Shown here: piece after piece, positions 1 through 10,224 of the stretch
How positions within the stretch are numbered: position 1 is the first letter of the stretch
Layout: each line of letters opens with the position of its first letter
DNA from: CAZJYI01 sp964550025
GTDB lineage: Bacteria; Verrucomicrobiota; Kiritimatiellia; UBA8416; CAYOBW01
Assembly: GCA_964550025.1 (NCBI GenBank)
Contig: CAZJYI010000175.1
Location: 1 to 21,631 of the forward strand
DNA: 21,631 nucleotides
Reading direction: 5' to 3'
Notes under the pieces: model-generated
Seen by the model: only the letters and a program-made list of their open reading frames with translations
Database searches by the model: none
Told to the model about the DNA's origin: nothing
Made by a program: the position numbers and the translations under genes

Positions 1-1868
1 TGATGTCCATGGCGGACTACTTCGTTGACCGCTTCAAGTCGCGCCGCCTCGCCGCGCTCTACGCGATTGCCCAGGCAAGCATGTTCATCCTGGTTGGCGG
101 CATGGGGCTCTACGCCATGTCCAAGACGGTTTGCGCCATTGCCGAGAAGCCGGTGGAGAAACTGACGGTCGAACAGCGAGCCGAGTATGACTCGGCGCTT
201 CGAATGGAGGCGTTGGAAAGCTCACCCGTCGAACTGATGACGGATGCGGAACGTTCTGAACTCGAGGCCCTGCGCAAACGTGCCCCGTCGAAACACTTCA
301 GCTATATCAACCGGGACATTCTAATCATCTGCATGGCGTTCTTCGTTCTGCTCTATGCCGCCGGCGGCGGCCTGGAGGCCGCTGTCTTCACGGATGCCAT
401 GCAGAGCATCTTCATCCTGATTCTGACCCTGTTGCTGATTCCGTTCGCTATGGTGAAACTCAACGCGTTGCACGGCACATCAGGATTCACCGGCCCCTTC
501 GCTTCGGTTCACCGTATCCTGCCGGAGTCCATGTTCGAGATCTTCGGATCGCCGAAGTGGGTGGAGTTCAAGTGGTACAACATCCTGATCTTGGCCGTTA
601 TGGGTATCACCGGGAACATCGCGTTCGCGAACAACCTCGTGGTGAGCGGCGCGGCACGCACGGACAAGATCGCCAGTTTCGGTGGTATGACCGGTTCGAT
701 GATCAAGGGGATCAGCAGCCTGTTCTGGATGGTGCTGGCGCTGTTCATCCTGGGGATCTTCGGCGAGCACATCACGGACCCCGACCTGATGTGGGGTATG
801 GCCGCGCGCACGCTGCTGCCGACCGGCCTGCTGGGACTGATGATGGCCTGCCTGCTGGCGGCGCTGATGAGCACGGCCGACACGCACATGATGACGGTTT
901 CCGGACTCCTCACGCAGAACATCTACAAACCGCTGGTTCCCGGCAAGCCGGAGCGCCACTACATCACGGTCGGCCGCGTTCTGGGTGTCGTCTACATCGT
1001 TGGGGCCGTCTGCCTGGCGCTGAGAGGCAGCAACATCTTCCGCATGTGGAAGTTCATGGCATTCATCGTCGCAGCGTGCGGCCCGGCAATGCTGATGGGG
1101 TTCCTGTGGCGCAGGGCCAATGCCAAGGCGGTGTGGGCCTCGATGGGGATCTCGCTGCTCCTGACCCTCTTCATCCCCATGCTGGCTTCGTTCCCCGCGT
1201 TCAGGCAACGACCTGAACTGCTTACGGAAGTCCGGGCGCCGACGGTGGCCAAGGTCTACACGGCCAGCGAACGTGACGTGCAGGCGCGCACGCAGGAGAT
1301 CGCCAAGTGGGAATTGCTCAGTGCGCAGGGGCAGGCCAAAGGCGATCGACCCATCCCCCTGAAGCCCGGCGACAGATTCGGGAAGACCTACGCTCCCCCT
1401 GCGCGCGCCGTGTTCTGGGACCAGAACATCAAAACACGGGGCGATGGTACGCCATACGGTGACGGGCTATTCAAGCCGGAACTCTACCTTCTGCATCTCT
1501 GCGGGGTGCCGTTCGGCAAAATGACGCCGTCGCAGGTCGAGGCGGTGAGCCTGCTGTTCCGCCTGCTCTTTCCCATTGCCGCCGTACTGGTGGTCGGCAT
1601 GGTGACACGCCCCATGGACAAGAGCCACCTCGACCGGTTCTACGCCAAGATGCGCACCCCGGTGAACGAGGACCACGACCAGGACGCCAGGGACGTTGAG
1701 GAGAGCCAGGCCAACCCGGAACGTAATGCTGACATCCGCCTGTTTCCTCACGGTGACTGGGAGTTCACCCGCCAGCCCAGGTACGACATGATGGGGATGT
1801 CGATTGCTGCCGGTGTGGGTGTGGTGTTGACGATAGCGATATTGGTGATCGCGGGGATTGGTAAGTAG
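1..1868 (+). CDS. Sodium:solute symporter (SSS family), 5' end outside window
   Basis: This is an inner-membrane transporter that couples sodium entry to uptake of a small solute, probably a sugar or uronate given the neighbours. The 621 visible residues contain about ten hydrophobic segments, including residues 15-38, 104-150, 190-213, 238-254, 271-292, 323-341, 350-368, 376-396, 517-537 and 597-619. The stretch at 288-310 (ALMSTADTHMMTVSGLLTQN) matches the family's signature helix with its Ser/Thr sodium ligands. Residues 4-15 (ADYFVDRFKSRR) align with the family motif after the second or third helix, so the first helices lie upstream; the Met at position 3 is internal. Two hydrophilic insertions (about 45-100 and 403-500) are longer than in many relatives. 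The substrate cannot be told from sequence. It heads a same-strand cluster with the secreted carbohydrate proteins downstream. The family call is firm. Confidence 0.9.
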   Translation, partial: MSMADYFVDRFKSRRLAALYAIAQASMFILVGGMGLYAMSKTVCAIAEKPVEKLTVEQRAEYDSALRMEALESSPVELMTDAERSELEALRKRAPSKHFSYINRDILIICMAFFVLLYAAGGGLEAAVFTDAMQSIFILILTLLLIPFAMVKLNALHGTSGFTGPFASVHRILPESMFEIFGSPKWVEFKWYNILILAVMGITGNIAFANNLVVSGAARTDKIASFGGMTGSMIKGISSLFWMVLALFILGIFGEHITDPDLMWGMAARTLLPTGLLGLMMACLLAALMSTADTHMMTVSGLLTQNIYKPLVPGKPERHYITVGRVLGVVYIVGAVCLALRGSNIFRMWKFMAFIVAACGPAMLMGFLWRRANAKAVWASMGISLLLTLFIPMLASFPAFRQRPELLTEVRAPTVAKVYTASERDVQARTQEIAKWELLSAQGQAKGDRPIPLKPGDRFGKTYAPPARAVFWDQNIKTRGDGTPYGDGLFKPELYLLHLCGVPFGKMTPSQVEAVSLLFRLLFPIAAVLVVGMVTRPMDKSHLDRFYAKMRTPVNEDHDQDARDVEESQANPERNADIRLFPHGDWEFTRQPRYDMMGMSIAAGVGVVLTIAILVIAGIGK

Positions 1869-1888
1869 ACAGCATTCAGGAGTGTCCA

Positions 1889-1919
1889 CGGAGGGCGAGC
1901 GTCCTCCGGGAGGTCCTCC
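1889..1919. other. GC-rich inverted repeats between symporter and beta-helix gene
   Basis: CGGAGG (1889-1894) can pair with CCTCCG (1903-1908) across an 8-nt loop, and GGAGG (1909-1913) faces CCTCC (1915-1919). No T-run follows on either strand, so a standard intrinsic terminator is unlikely. It could be an mRNA-processing or attenuating hairpin between two co-directional genes, or a small dispersed repeat. Confidence 0.35.
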
Positions 1920-1932
1920 GGGATGGTGTTTC

Positions 1933-1940
1933 AGGAAAGG
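1933..1940 (+). promoter_or_regulatory. Ribosome binding site that decides a GTG start
   Basis: AGGAAAGG lies 10 nt before a GTG at 1951. The GTG opens directly into a lysine-rich n-region and hydrophobic core of a signal peptide. An ATG at 1858 is in frame, but it overlaps the symporter end and would prepend 31 residues of translated hairpin sequence, so 1951 is preferred. Confidence 0.6.
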
Positions 1941-1950
1941 AACGAGCGCA

Positions 1951-4176
1951 GTGAAAAAGTGGTACACTTCTGTGGGTCTGCCGGTGATTCTGGGCTTGGG
2001 CGCGGTCACGGCAGAAGCAGGTCTCGGGGAGTGGATAGAGGCGGCGTCGGCCGTGGAACTGCACGGCTGCCGATACCAGGAAGGTGAAGAGCCCCAGCCA
2101 CTTGGCTGGTGCGACAATGGGGACTGGGCGACGTTCGCGGTAGACCTGGGGCAGGACAAGGCCCTGGGTTTCGAGGTCGAATATGGTGTGCCACCAGAGT
2201 ATGCCGGTCAGCGGATGCACCTGCGGCTGAGCTCGGCAAAGGGCGAGACAATCGGCACCGTGGTCTTTCCGTCCACTGGCGAATGGGATGTTTTCAAGAC
2301 TCACGCGATCCCGGTCATGCCCGTATCAGGTGAACAGAAGCTATGCCTGGCCTTCCAGGGTAGAACCGGAATCTGCAACCTCAAACGCTTTCGTTTCCTC
2401 GAGGAAGCCCCGCCGTTGGTCGTCTCCGGCCTGGCGACTGCCGGCCAGGCCCTGCAGCGAGCCGACGATGCCGGCACGGCTGAGAGCCCCCTCGTCATCC
2501 GGTCGCAGGATCCCGACCGCCCGGCCGTCCTGACGGGCGGCGTGCCGCTGTCGAAATGGATGGAGGTCGAAGATGGCGCCCTGGTTGACCGCCTGCCTGA
2601 AAGCGCACGAGGCAAGGCACTGGTCTGCGACTTGGCGGCGCACGGTGTAGAGGCCATGGGCGCGCTGGTCTTCGGTGGTTTCTCCAGTGCGCGTGCCGAG
2701 GGAGACAATCACCGGTTTGGCACGTTCCCCGTGCCCGAGCTGTTCTACGACGGCGAGCCGCAAACGATGGCCCGCTGGCCGAACGATCGCCTGACCCGGC
2801 TTCCCATCAACGAGGCGCCGAAGGAGGAGTTGGATCGGTTTCGGCGATGGGCGAAAGAGACGGATCTCTGGCTACACGGCTATTGGTCCAGGGACTGGGC
2901 TGACGCCTACGAGAAGGTGGAGGCGATTGAGAACAACGGCACGATCCGGCCTGAGCCGCCCACCAACCGTTACGGGTTCGGGCGACGACAGGGCTGCGCG
3001 GTCAACGCCCTGTGCGAACTGGACCACCCGGGTGAATGGTACCTGGATGTGGCAGAGAACCGTGTCGTGTACCTGCCGCCCGAGGGCTTTGACCCCAAGC
3101 AGTGTGTCCTCTCCTGCTACAACACGGTGATTAACGCAAAGGACTGCTCTCATCTGCAGATTCGCGACCTCGTGGTCAACTTCGTGCGCGGCGATGCGTT
3201 AATATTCCTCGACTGCTCCCACCTGCTGGTGAAGGGCCTGGATATCCGGGATTGCTCCGGTCTCGGCCTGCGCATTCGCGGCGGCAAGCACCAGCTCGTC
3301 CACTCCTGTCGCATCGAGAGTATGGGACGCGGCGGGATCGACCTCTTTGCCGGCGACTGGCGGAATCTCGACCCGGCGTACAGCGTCGTCGAGAACTGCC
3401 ATATCTCGAACCTGTCACGCATCGACCGCACTTATACACCCGCGTTGCTGCTGGAAGGCATGGGGCTGAAGGTCCGTCACAGTGTTTTCATCGACATCCC
3501 CAGCAGCGCCATCCGACTGGAAGCCTGCGATGCGTTGATCGAGATGAACTACTTCCGGCGGTGCGTGTATGAATCCGGCGACCAGGGCTCGATCGACATG
3601 TGGGCGAATCCGCTCTACCGCGGGAACATCATGCGCTGGAACGATTTCGATTCCATCATCAACCGCCACGCCCATCTGGGCGCCGCGGCGGTACGTTGCG
3701 ATGACTACATCAGCGGAACCATGATCGCAGAGAACGTGATGCGGAAGGGGAGTCCGCGCGGATTTGGTTCCGTGCAGTTCAACCAGGGAACCGACAACTA
3801 CGTGGAAGGGAACATAATCGTCGATTGGCGCGCGGCCTTCTCCGGCCGCTCGAGGGCGGGCTCTCAGTGGAAAGCCCGTATTACCGGCCACCCGAACTCC
3901 AAGCGCATGCTGGCGGAAACTCCCTGGCAGTCGGAAGCCTGGCGGAAGAAGTACCCCATGGTACGCGACTTGATGAACGGCGATGACAACCGCAACTACC
4001 TGGTCGGCAACCTTCGGCTCGGGTCAGGCAGCTGGGGCGGAGTGAGCCGTGCCCTGTCACTGGCCAACCGGGACGGCGGCGGGGACGTGCACGGGGACAC
4101 GCTGGACGAGTTGAAACCACACCTTGTCCCATGGCATCCCATCCCGCTCGACCTGATCGGACCTTACGATGAATGA
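1951..4176 (+). CDS. Secreted CBM6 plus right-handed parallel beta-helix protein
   Basis: This is a probable extracytoplasmic polysaccharide-active protein of 741 residues from the GTG start. Residues 1-23 form a signal peptide (MKKWYT, hydrophobic core, cleavage after AEA). Residues about 27-150 look like a CBM6-type carbohydrate-binding module (IEAASAVELHG, LGWCDNGDWATFAVDLG, CNLKRFRF). After a region with VIRSQDPDRPAVLTGG, typical of large beta-helix glycosidases and lyases, residues about 385-630 show irregular beta-helix coils (HLQIRDLVVNF, HLLVKGLDIRDC, GLKVRHSVF, DALIEMNYF). The layout resembles GH141-like and other pectin- or fucan-acting beta-helix enzymes, but I cannot assign catalytic residues or substrate. 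It lies between a symporter and a DUF5703 protein, which supports a role in breaking a complex glycan. The fold call is strong; the activity is inferred. Confidence 0.88.
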   Translation: MKKWYTSVGLPVILGLGAVTAEAGLGEWIEAASAVELHGCRYQEGEEPQPLGWCDNGDWATFAVDLGQDKALGFEVEYGVPPEYAGQRMHLRLSSAKGETIGTVVFPSTGEWDVFKTHAIPVMPVSGEQKLCLAFQGRTGICNLKRFRFLEEAPPLVVSGLATAGQALQRADDAGTAESPLVIRSQDPDRPAVLTGGVPLSKWMEVEDGALVDRLPESARGKALVCDLAAHGVEAMGALVFGGFSSARAEGDNHRFGTFPVPELFYDGEPQTMARWPNDRLTRLPINEAPKEELDRFRRWAKETDLWLHGYWSRDWADAYEKVEAIENNGTIRPEPPTNRYGFGRRQGCAVNALCELDHPGEWYLDVAENRVVYLPPEGFDPKQCVLSCYNTVINAKDCSHLQIRDLVVNFVRGDALIFLDCSHLLVKGLDIRDCSGLGLRIRGGKHQLVHSCRIESMGRGGIDLFAGDWRNLDPAYSVVENCHISNLSRIDRTYTPALLLEGMGLKVRHSVFIDIPSSAIRLEACDALIEMNYFRRCVYESGDQGSIDMWANPLYRGNIMRWNDFDSIINRHAHLGAAAVRCDDYISGTMIAENVMRKGSPRGFGSVQFNQGTDNYVEGNIIVDWRAAFSGRSRAGSQWKARITGHPNSKRMLAETPWQSEAWRKKYPMVRDLMNGDDNRNYLVGNLRLGSGSWGGVSRALSLANRDGGGDVHGDTLDELKPHLVPWHPIPLDLIGPYDE

Positions 4177-4197
4177 GCTTCATGCTGGGAGGAGAGG

Positions 4198-6993
<2,796 letters not shown>

Positions 6994-7011
6994 GGATGGG
7001 CAAGAGAACGT

Positions 7012-7395
7012 ATGACATCCTATGAACGAATCAGAGCCGCCGTGAGCCACGAGCAACCAGACCGCGTGCCCTGTGATTTCGCAGCGGACCCGGTCATGGT
7101 CGAGGTCGGGGTGACGATTCTGGACCCGATTCAGACCACGGCCTTCGGCATGGATACGGCCGGTCTGAAACGCGACTTCGGCGACAGGCTAACGTTCCAT
7201 GGCGCCATTGATATACAGCAGCTTCTCCCAAACGGAACAGTCGACGAGGTGCGTGCGTTTGTGCGAGAGGCCATGGCAACGCTCAACAGGGATGGCGGAT
7301 ACATCCTGGGACCGACGCACGCCATCCAGCAGGACACACCGCTGCAGAGTATCGCGGCCATGTACGAGGAAGCGCAGGATAGACGCATGCTGTGA
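7012..7395 (+). pseudogene. UroD-like methyltransferase gene with central region deleted
   Basis: Relatives are roughly 330-380 residue barrel proteins of the uroporphyrinogen decarboxylase superfamily, many of which move methyl groups to or from corrinoids. Only 127 residues remain. Residues 1-32 are a normal N-terminus (MTSYERIRAAVSHEQPDRVP). From about residue 33 the sequence jumps to what is usually the C-terminal third (ILDPIQTTAFGMDTAGLKRDFGDRLTFHGAIDIQQLLPNGT, then GGYILGPTHAIQQDTP). About 200 residues, including most of the barrel and part of the active site, are missing, with the frame kept. The join is near nt 7105-7117. It starts 18 nt after the DUF5703 stop. A functional minimal protein is unlikely but not excluded. 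Confidence 0.75.
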
Positions 7396-7427
7396 GAGGG
7401 GCGGAACTCGTCTGAAAAGGAGCTGCA

Positions 7428-7472
7428 ATGAAACACCTGAAGTGGATTGTGGTCTCGGCCGCCGCGCAGGAA
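7428..7472 (+). pseudogene. 5' remnant of a lost secreted-protein gene
   Basis: A good Shine-Dalgarno (AAAAGGAG, 7415-7422) lies 5 nt before ATG 7428, which opens MKHLKWIVVSAAA. This looks like the n-region and start of the hydrophobic core of a signal peptide. Coding character is then lost and the two-hairpin repeat begins about 45 nt later. I read it as the surviving start of a deleted gene. The open frame continues to 7745 only by chance, antisense to the next gene. Confidence 0.45.
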
Positions 7473-7520
7473 CCACCATTCCGCACCCATTGCGCATTTC
7501 CCCGCTCCAGGAGCATGCGC

Positions 7521-7568
7521 CGGCCGGACGCCGGCGCGACTGGTCACCGACTCAAAGTCGGCGCTACG
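7521..7568. repeat. Two-hairpin dispersed repeat, copy 1
   Basis: Hairpin 1 is GCGCCGGC (7517-7524) with GCCGGCGC (7530-7537), a perfect 8-bp stem. Hairpin 2 is CCGACT (7547-7552), loop CAA, AGTCGG (7556-7561), followed by GCTACG. It matches positions 10154-10201 at 38 of 48 bases. It lies between convergent genes and supplies the last codons and stop of the minus-strand UroD-like gene. It may also act as a bidirectional transcription barrier, though no T-run follows. Confidence 0.8.
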
Positions 7569-8155
7569 ATCGCCGCCTCCGCCATGGCAGCCACGTTCTC
7601 AGGCGGCACGTTGGGCAACAGAGCTTCGTGGCTGGGGCTGATGATGACGTGCGGGCCGAGCAGTTCTCTCACGCGCACCACGTCGGGGTGGGTATACATC
7701 TTGACCATGTACTCCTCCATGCCGAGAAGGTCCATGATGTTGTGATAGAAACAGGTCCAGAAACCGCTCAGGCGATAGACATCCCCGGCGTTGCGCAGGT
7801 CTGCCAGGCAAGCGTCGAAATGCAGGTAGTCGGGATTCGGCCAGGGGAACGTCTCGAGGTCCGCCGGCGTTTCCGCGTCGGCCAGCGGGCCGCGCGAGGC
7901 GTGCTTGCCGCCCTCCACTCCCGTGCCGAACAGATCCCGTCGGCCCGTCGGGTCCCGGTAGATGTCGTCGTACATTTGCGGGCAGATCCAGCGCACGTCA
8001 TCATTGAGTGCCACGCGAAGCTCCTCCTCCGTGGACGTCCCGAAATGCGCGTGCAGGATCGGCCACGTGTCGTCGTGCGGGTTGCCCAGCCAGAAACCGG
8101 TGCGTTCAACATCGTCGCCCGCCATGAGGCGCTTGATCAGGTCACGATTTGACAT
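7544..8155 (-). pseudogene. Second UroD-like gene, internally deleted
   Basis: The 203-residue product belongs to the UroD-like superfamily and to a different subgroup from the plus-strand copy (MSNRDLIKRLMAGDDVERTGFWLGNPHDDTWP, PWPNPDYLHFDACLADLRNAGDVYRLSGFWTCFYHN). Residues 1-160 align with the normal first half, ending in MYTHPDVV. Residue 161 onward (RVRELLGPHVIISPSHEALLPNVPPENVAAMAEAA) is the normal C-terminal end. About 130-150 residues are missing at nt ~7676 without loss of frame. The final IVAPTLSR is encoded by the two-hairpin repeat. It lies 33 nt after the agmatine-deiminase-like gene on the same strand, with a weak GGGAAGGGA site upstream. It is probably non-functional. Confidence 0.75.
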
Positions 8156-8188
8156 GCTGTATTCCCTTCCCGGTTCCGCCGTCCGTTG

Positions 8189-9529
8189 CTAAGGCGTGAT
8201 GGCCCGGATGAAGCGTCGTCTGAAGCCGGCCATCGGTGTCGAGATGTTCGTTGTGGCGTCGCGCAGGGGGAAGCGCGACAGTTCGGACCAGTCCCTTGTC
8301 AGCAAGTTGGTCGTCGCCTGCAGACGGTAAGTACGGCCGACCGCGCCCGTCACGTCCAGGCCGACACCCGTACCGCTCCCGAGAGCGCTGATGCCCAACC
8401 GAGCCGGCTCCCGTCTCGCCGGCTGCTGCTGCGTGACACAGTGGATCATGCCGCCGTTCCTGTAGAGGTTGCGCACATCGATGCCGACCACCGTGCGACC
8501 GGGATAGAGTTGCTGCACTGCGTTCGTGGCCGTGACGTCGTTCGGGTCGTCGTAGGTGGGCACGAGTACCACCGTGTTTGCTACGTAGTAGTTCACGTAG
8601 GAGCCTTTGAACCCCAGGTTTCTGCCGTACGTGGTGGTCACGTCGTTCGCCGTCAGGGGCAGTCTCACGAGCGAATACGCGATGCCGTCGATGTCCGAAG
8701 CACTGGTCAACGCTGCAATGTCCGCAGCCGATATTCCCCAGTAGGCCAGGTCAGCATTGCTCATGGTTACGAGCGTGCGGTTCGGTGCAAACCTCGCGAA
8801 ACCGTCAATGTGCGTATCGGTGATGTCCTCGGTGCCGCCGGGCGCCCCGTCGAGCCATATGAACTTGGTGACGCCCAGGTTGGTCGTCAGGATGGTCTCC
8901 AGTTGCGTCTGCGTGAGCCCCGGGTTGCGTTTGGGCTCCAGGATCGAGCTGCGCGTAGCCATGAGTACGCCGCGGTCCACTTCGATCGCTCCGCCTTCGA
9001 GCACGGTGGCGTTCAGGTCCGGGCAGGTGAGACCGAGAGCAGGCGCCACGGCGAGGGGCACGGTGTTGTCCTTAGCACAGGGCGTGTCATCCCCCCAGCC
9101 GTCGAACCCCCAGTCCGTGACCGTCAGCACGTCGTTGGTGTCGTATACAAAGATGGGGCCGTTGTCGCGCACCCAGCAATCGTCGGTCTGGCGCAGCAGG
9201 AAATCCACGTGGGTGAGCGGAACCCCCGCCGTGACCAGGAGGTTCGTGATGCGCGATCTCTCTGTGGCGTCGTATGCGACGATATGGACCTTCTCGCTCG
9301 ACAGCAGCGCGCGCGTCATGTCCACCCAGGTCGCGTCCAGACGGCTTCGATACGCGCTACCATAGGTGTGATGGTGCGGCCACTGGAGCCACGTGCCCTC
9401 GTGCGGAGCCGTCTCGTCCGGCATGATGCCCCGTACGGTCTGGGCACACAGGTGTGACGAGGCGCCCGCCACAATGGCGACCGCAACCAGTAGGGCCGTT
9501 TTTGGAGTCAGTTGTCGTTCTGTCGGCAT
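8189..9529 (-). CDS. Secreted agmatine deiminase / PAD-family protein
   Basis: Family members hydrolyse guanidine groups; agmatine deiminase turns agmatine into N-carbamoylputrescine and ammonia. The 446 residues keep the key blocks: GIMPDETAPHEGTWLQWPH (34-51), DDCWVRDNGP (116-125), EGGAIE (178-183), DTHIDGFARF (238-247) with His240, and the nucleophile region NGGMIHCVTQQQP (358-370) with Cys364. Residues 1-29 look like a signal peptide, so unlike the cytosolic enzyme it is probably exported. After about residue 385 a short beta-rich tail (GRTYRLQATTNLLTRDW) resembles C-terminal modules of verrucomicrobial secreted proteins. It overlaps the upstream symporter remnant by 22 nt and its SD (GGGG, spacing 3) is tight. 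The substrate could be agmatine or peptidyl-arginine; the fold is certain. Confidence 0.9.
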   Translation of the reverse strand: MPTERQLTPKTALLVAVAIVAGASSHLCAQTVRGIMPDETAPHEGTWLQWPHHHTYGSAYRSRLDATWVDMTRALLSSEKVHIVAYDATERSRITNLLVTAGVPLTHVDFLLRQTDDCWVRDNGPIFVYDTNDVLTVTDWGFDGWGDDTPCAKDNTVPLAVAPALGLTCPDLNATVLEGGAIEVDRGVLMATRSSILEPKRNPGLTQTQLETILTTNLGVTKFIWLDGAPGGTEDITDTHIDGFARFAPNRTLVTMSNADLAYWGISAADIAALTSASDIDGIAYSLVRLPLTANDVTTTYGRNLGFKGSYVNYYVANTVVLVPTYDDPNDVTATNAVQQLYPGRTVVGIDVRNLYRNGGMIHCVTQQQPARREPARLGISALGSGTGVGLDVTGAVGRTYRLQATTNLLTRDWSELSRFPLRDATTNISTPMAGFRRRFIRAITP

Positions 9530-9963
9530 CTTCCCCTGCCCTGAACCAACTTCTCATACCACGTCTTCTTCAACACCGCAACGCAGACGGCTGCCACAGC
9601 CAAGCAGACGCCTGCCTCCGCGTACCAGTGCCCGACCAGGTACATGGGGGCAACGTAGATGGCGCAGACGGTGCACATGCCGAGGACGACGTTCAGGGCC
9701 GTGCGTCCGAAGGGCTCGCGCGGTAGACGCTCCGTTGCCGGCAAAGCCAACCGCACCGCCCCCCACCACCCAAAAGGGCGCACCGTCCCATAGAAGTCCC
9801 GCAGCACAGCCGGGTCCGTCGGTCGCGTCGCGAGCGTGCCGATCACGAAGAACCCCGGCCAACGGTAGGCCTTGTAGTCGGCCGGCGCATGCGCAAACTC
9901 CGCCGTACTGTTGTCCGGCACGCCCACCCGCCAGAGGGTGGCGGCAGGGGTGCGGGCGGAGCA
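9508..9963 (-). pseudogene. Chimeric remnant: polysaccharide-lyase-like fragment fused to symporter C-terminus
   Basis: The first part (TLWRVGVPDNSTAEFAHAP, then YKAYRWPGFFVIG) resembles the 'xWxIGxPDxxxAEF' segment of PL4-like rhamnogalacturonan-lyase-related proteins. From TLATRPTDPAVLRDFYGTVRPFGWWG onward it matches the cytoplasmic tail and last two helices of SSS symporters, ending KKTWYEKL. The frame is open across the join (nt ~9825-9832), and a GTG at 9927 could start a 139-residue product. The upstream boundary is near 9963, where similarity stops. I read it as the scar of a deletion that removed most of two adjacent genes. The symporter part is clear; the lyase-like part is recognised from memory and less sure. 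Confidence 0.65.
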
Positions 9964-10021
9964 TAGGACGGATGGGGGCGCGGGGATGATGCCTGCACGG
10001 GGCCTTTGGCAGGGAGAGATT

Positions 10022-10100
10022 AGGTAGATAGATTATGTAGATAGATTGAGAAGGGGAGTGCCGTATCCATACTTCGTCTATCTACTTGATCTTTCTACTT
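10022..10100. repeat. Inverted pair of 13-bp direct-repeat arrays
   Basis: The left arm has AGGTAGATAGATT (10022-10034) and ATGTAGATAGATT (10035-10047). The right arm, read on the minus strand, has AAGTAGAAAGATC (10088-10100) and AAGTAGATAGACG (10075-10087). The arms are 20/26 complementary around a 27-nt spacer. The AT-rich units stand out from the GC-rich surroundings. Confidence 0.8.
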
Positions 10101-10153
10101 CATCTTCATGGAGAGATCTGAGTGTTTTCGCGGCGACTGCGCCGGCGTTCGGC

Positions 10154-10201
10154 CGACCGGAGGCCGGCCCCACGCGTCACCGGCTGAAAGCCGGAGCTAC
10201 G
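10154..10201. repeat. Two-hairpin dispersed repeat, copy 2
   Basis: It matches 7521-7568 at 38 of 48 bases with no gaps. Hairpin 1 is CGGCC (10150-10154) with GGCCG (10162-10166). Hairpin 2 is CCGGCT (10180-10185), loop GAA, AGCCGG (10189-10194), then GCTACG. The A-T pair in hairpin 2 of copy 1 is G-C here, a paired change that keeps the stem. It lies 24 nt beyond the DUF1501 stop. Confidence 0.8.
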
Positions 10202-10224
10202 GATGCGCGCCGCCGGACAGCACC

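Larger units (their letters stand above)
9964..10224. other. Intergenic stretch rich in small repeats
   Basis: No gene is seen in these 261 bases. They hold the inverted 13-bp arrays and copy 2 of the two-hairpin repeat, separated by about 50 bp of unremarkable sequence. Confidence 0.7.

Noticed and set aside
1858..1950. ATG 1858 as start of the beta-helix protein
   Set aside because: It would add 31 residues of hairpin-derived sequence before a clear signal peptide; GTG 1951 has a well-placed ribosome site.
7517..7561. Classical rho-independent terminator between the convergent genes
   Set aside because: The stems are strong, but no T-run follows on either strand; it is better described as a repeat that may still slow polymerase.
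7199..8152. 317-codon plus-strand frame across the scar zone
   Set aside because: It overlaps the two UroD-like remnants, runs through the repeat and has low-complexity composition; no family recognised.
8186..9457. 423-codon plus-strand open frame opposite the agmatine-deiminase-like gene
   Set aside because: The minus strand encodes a complete recognised enzyme; the plus frame has no family features or ribosome site.
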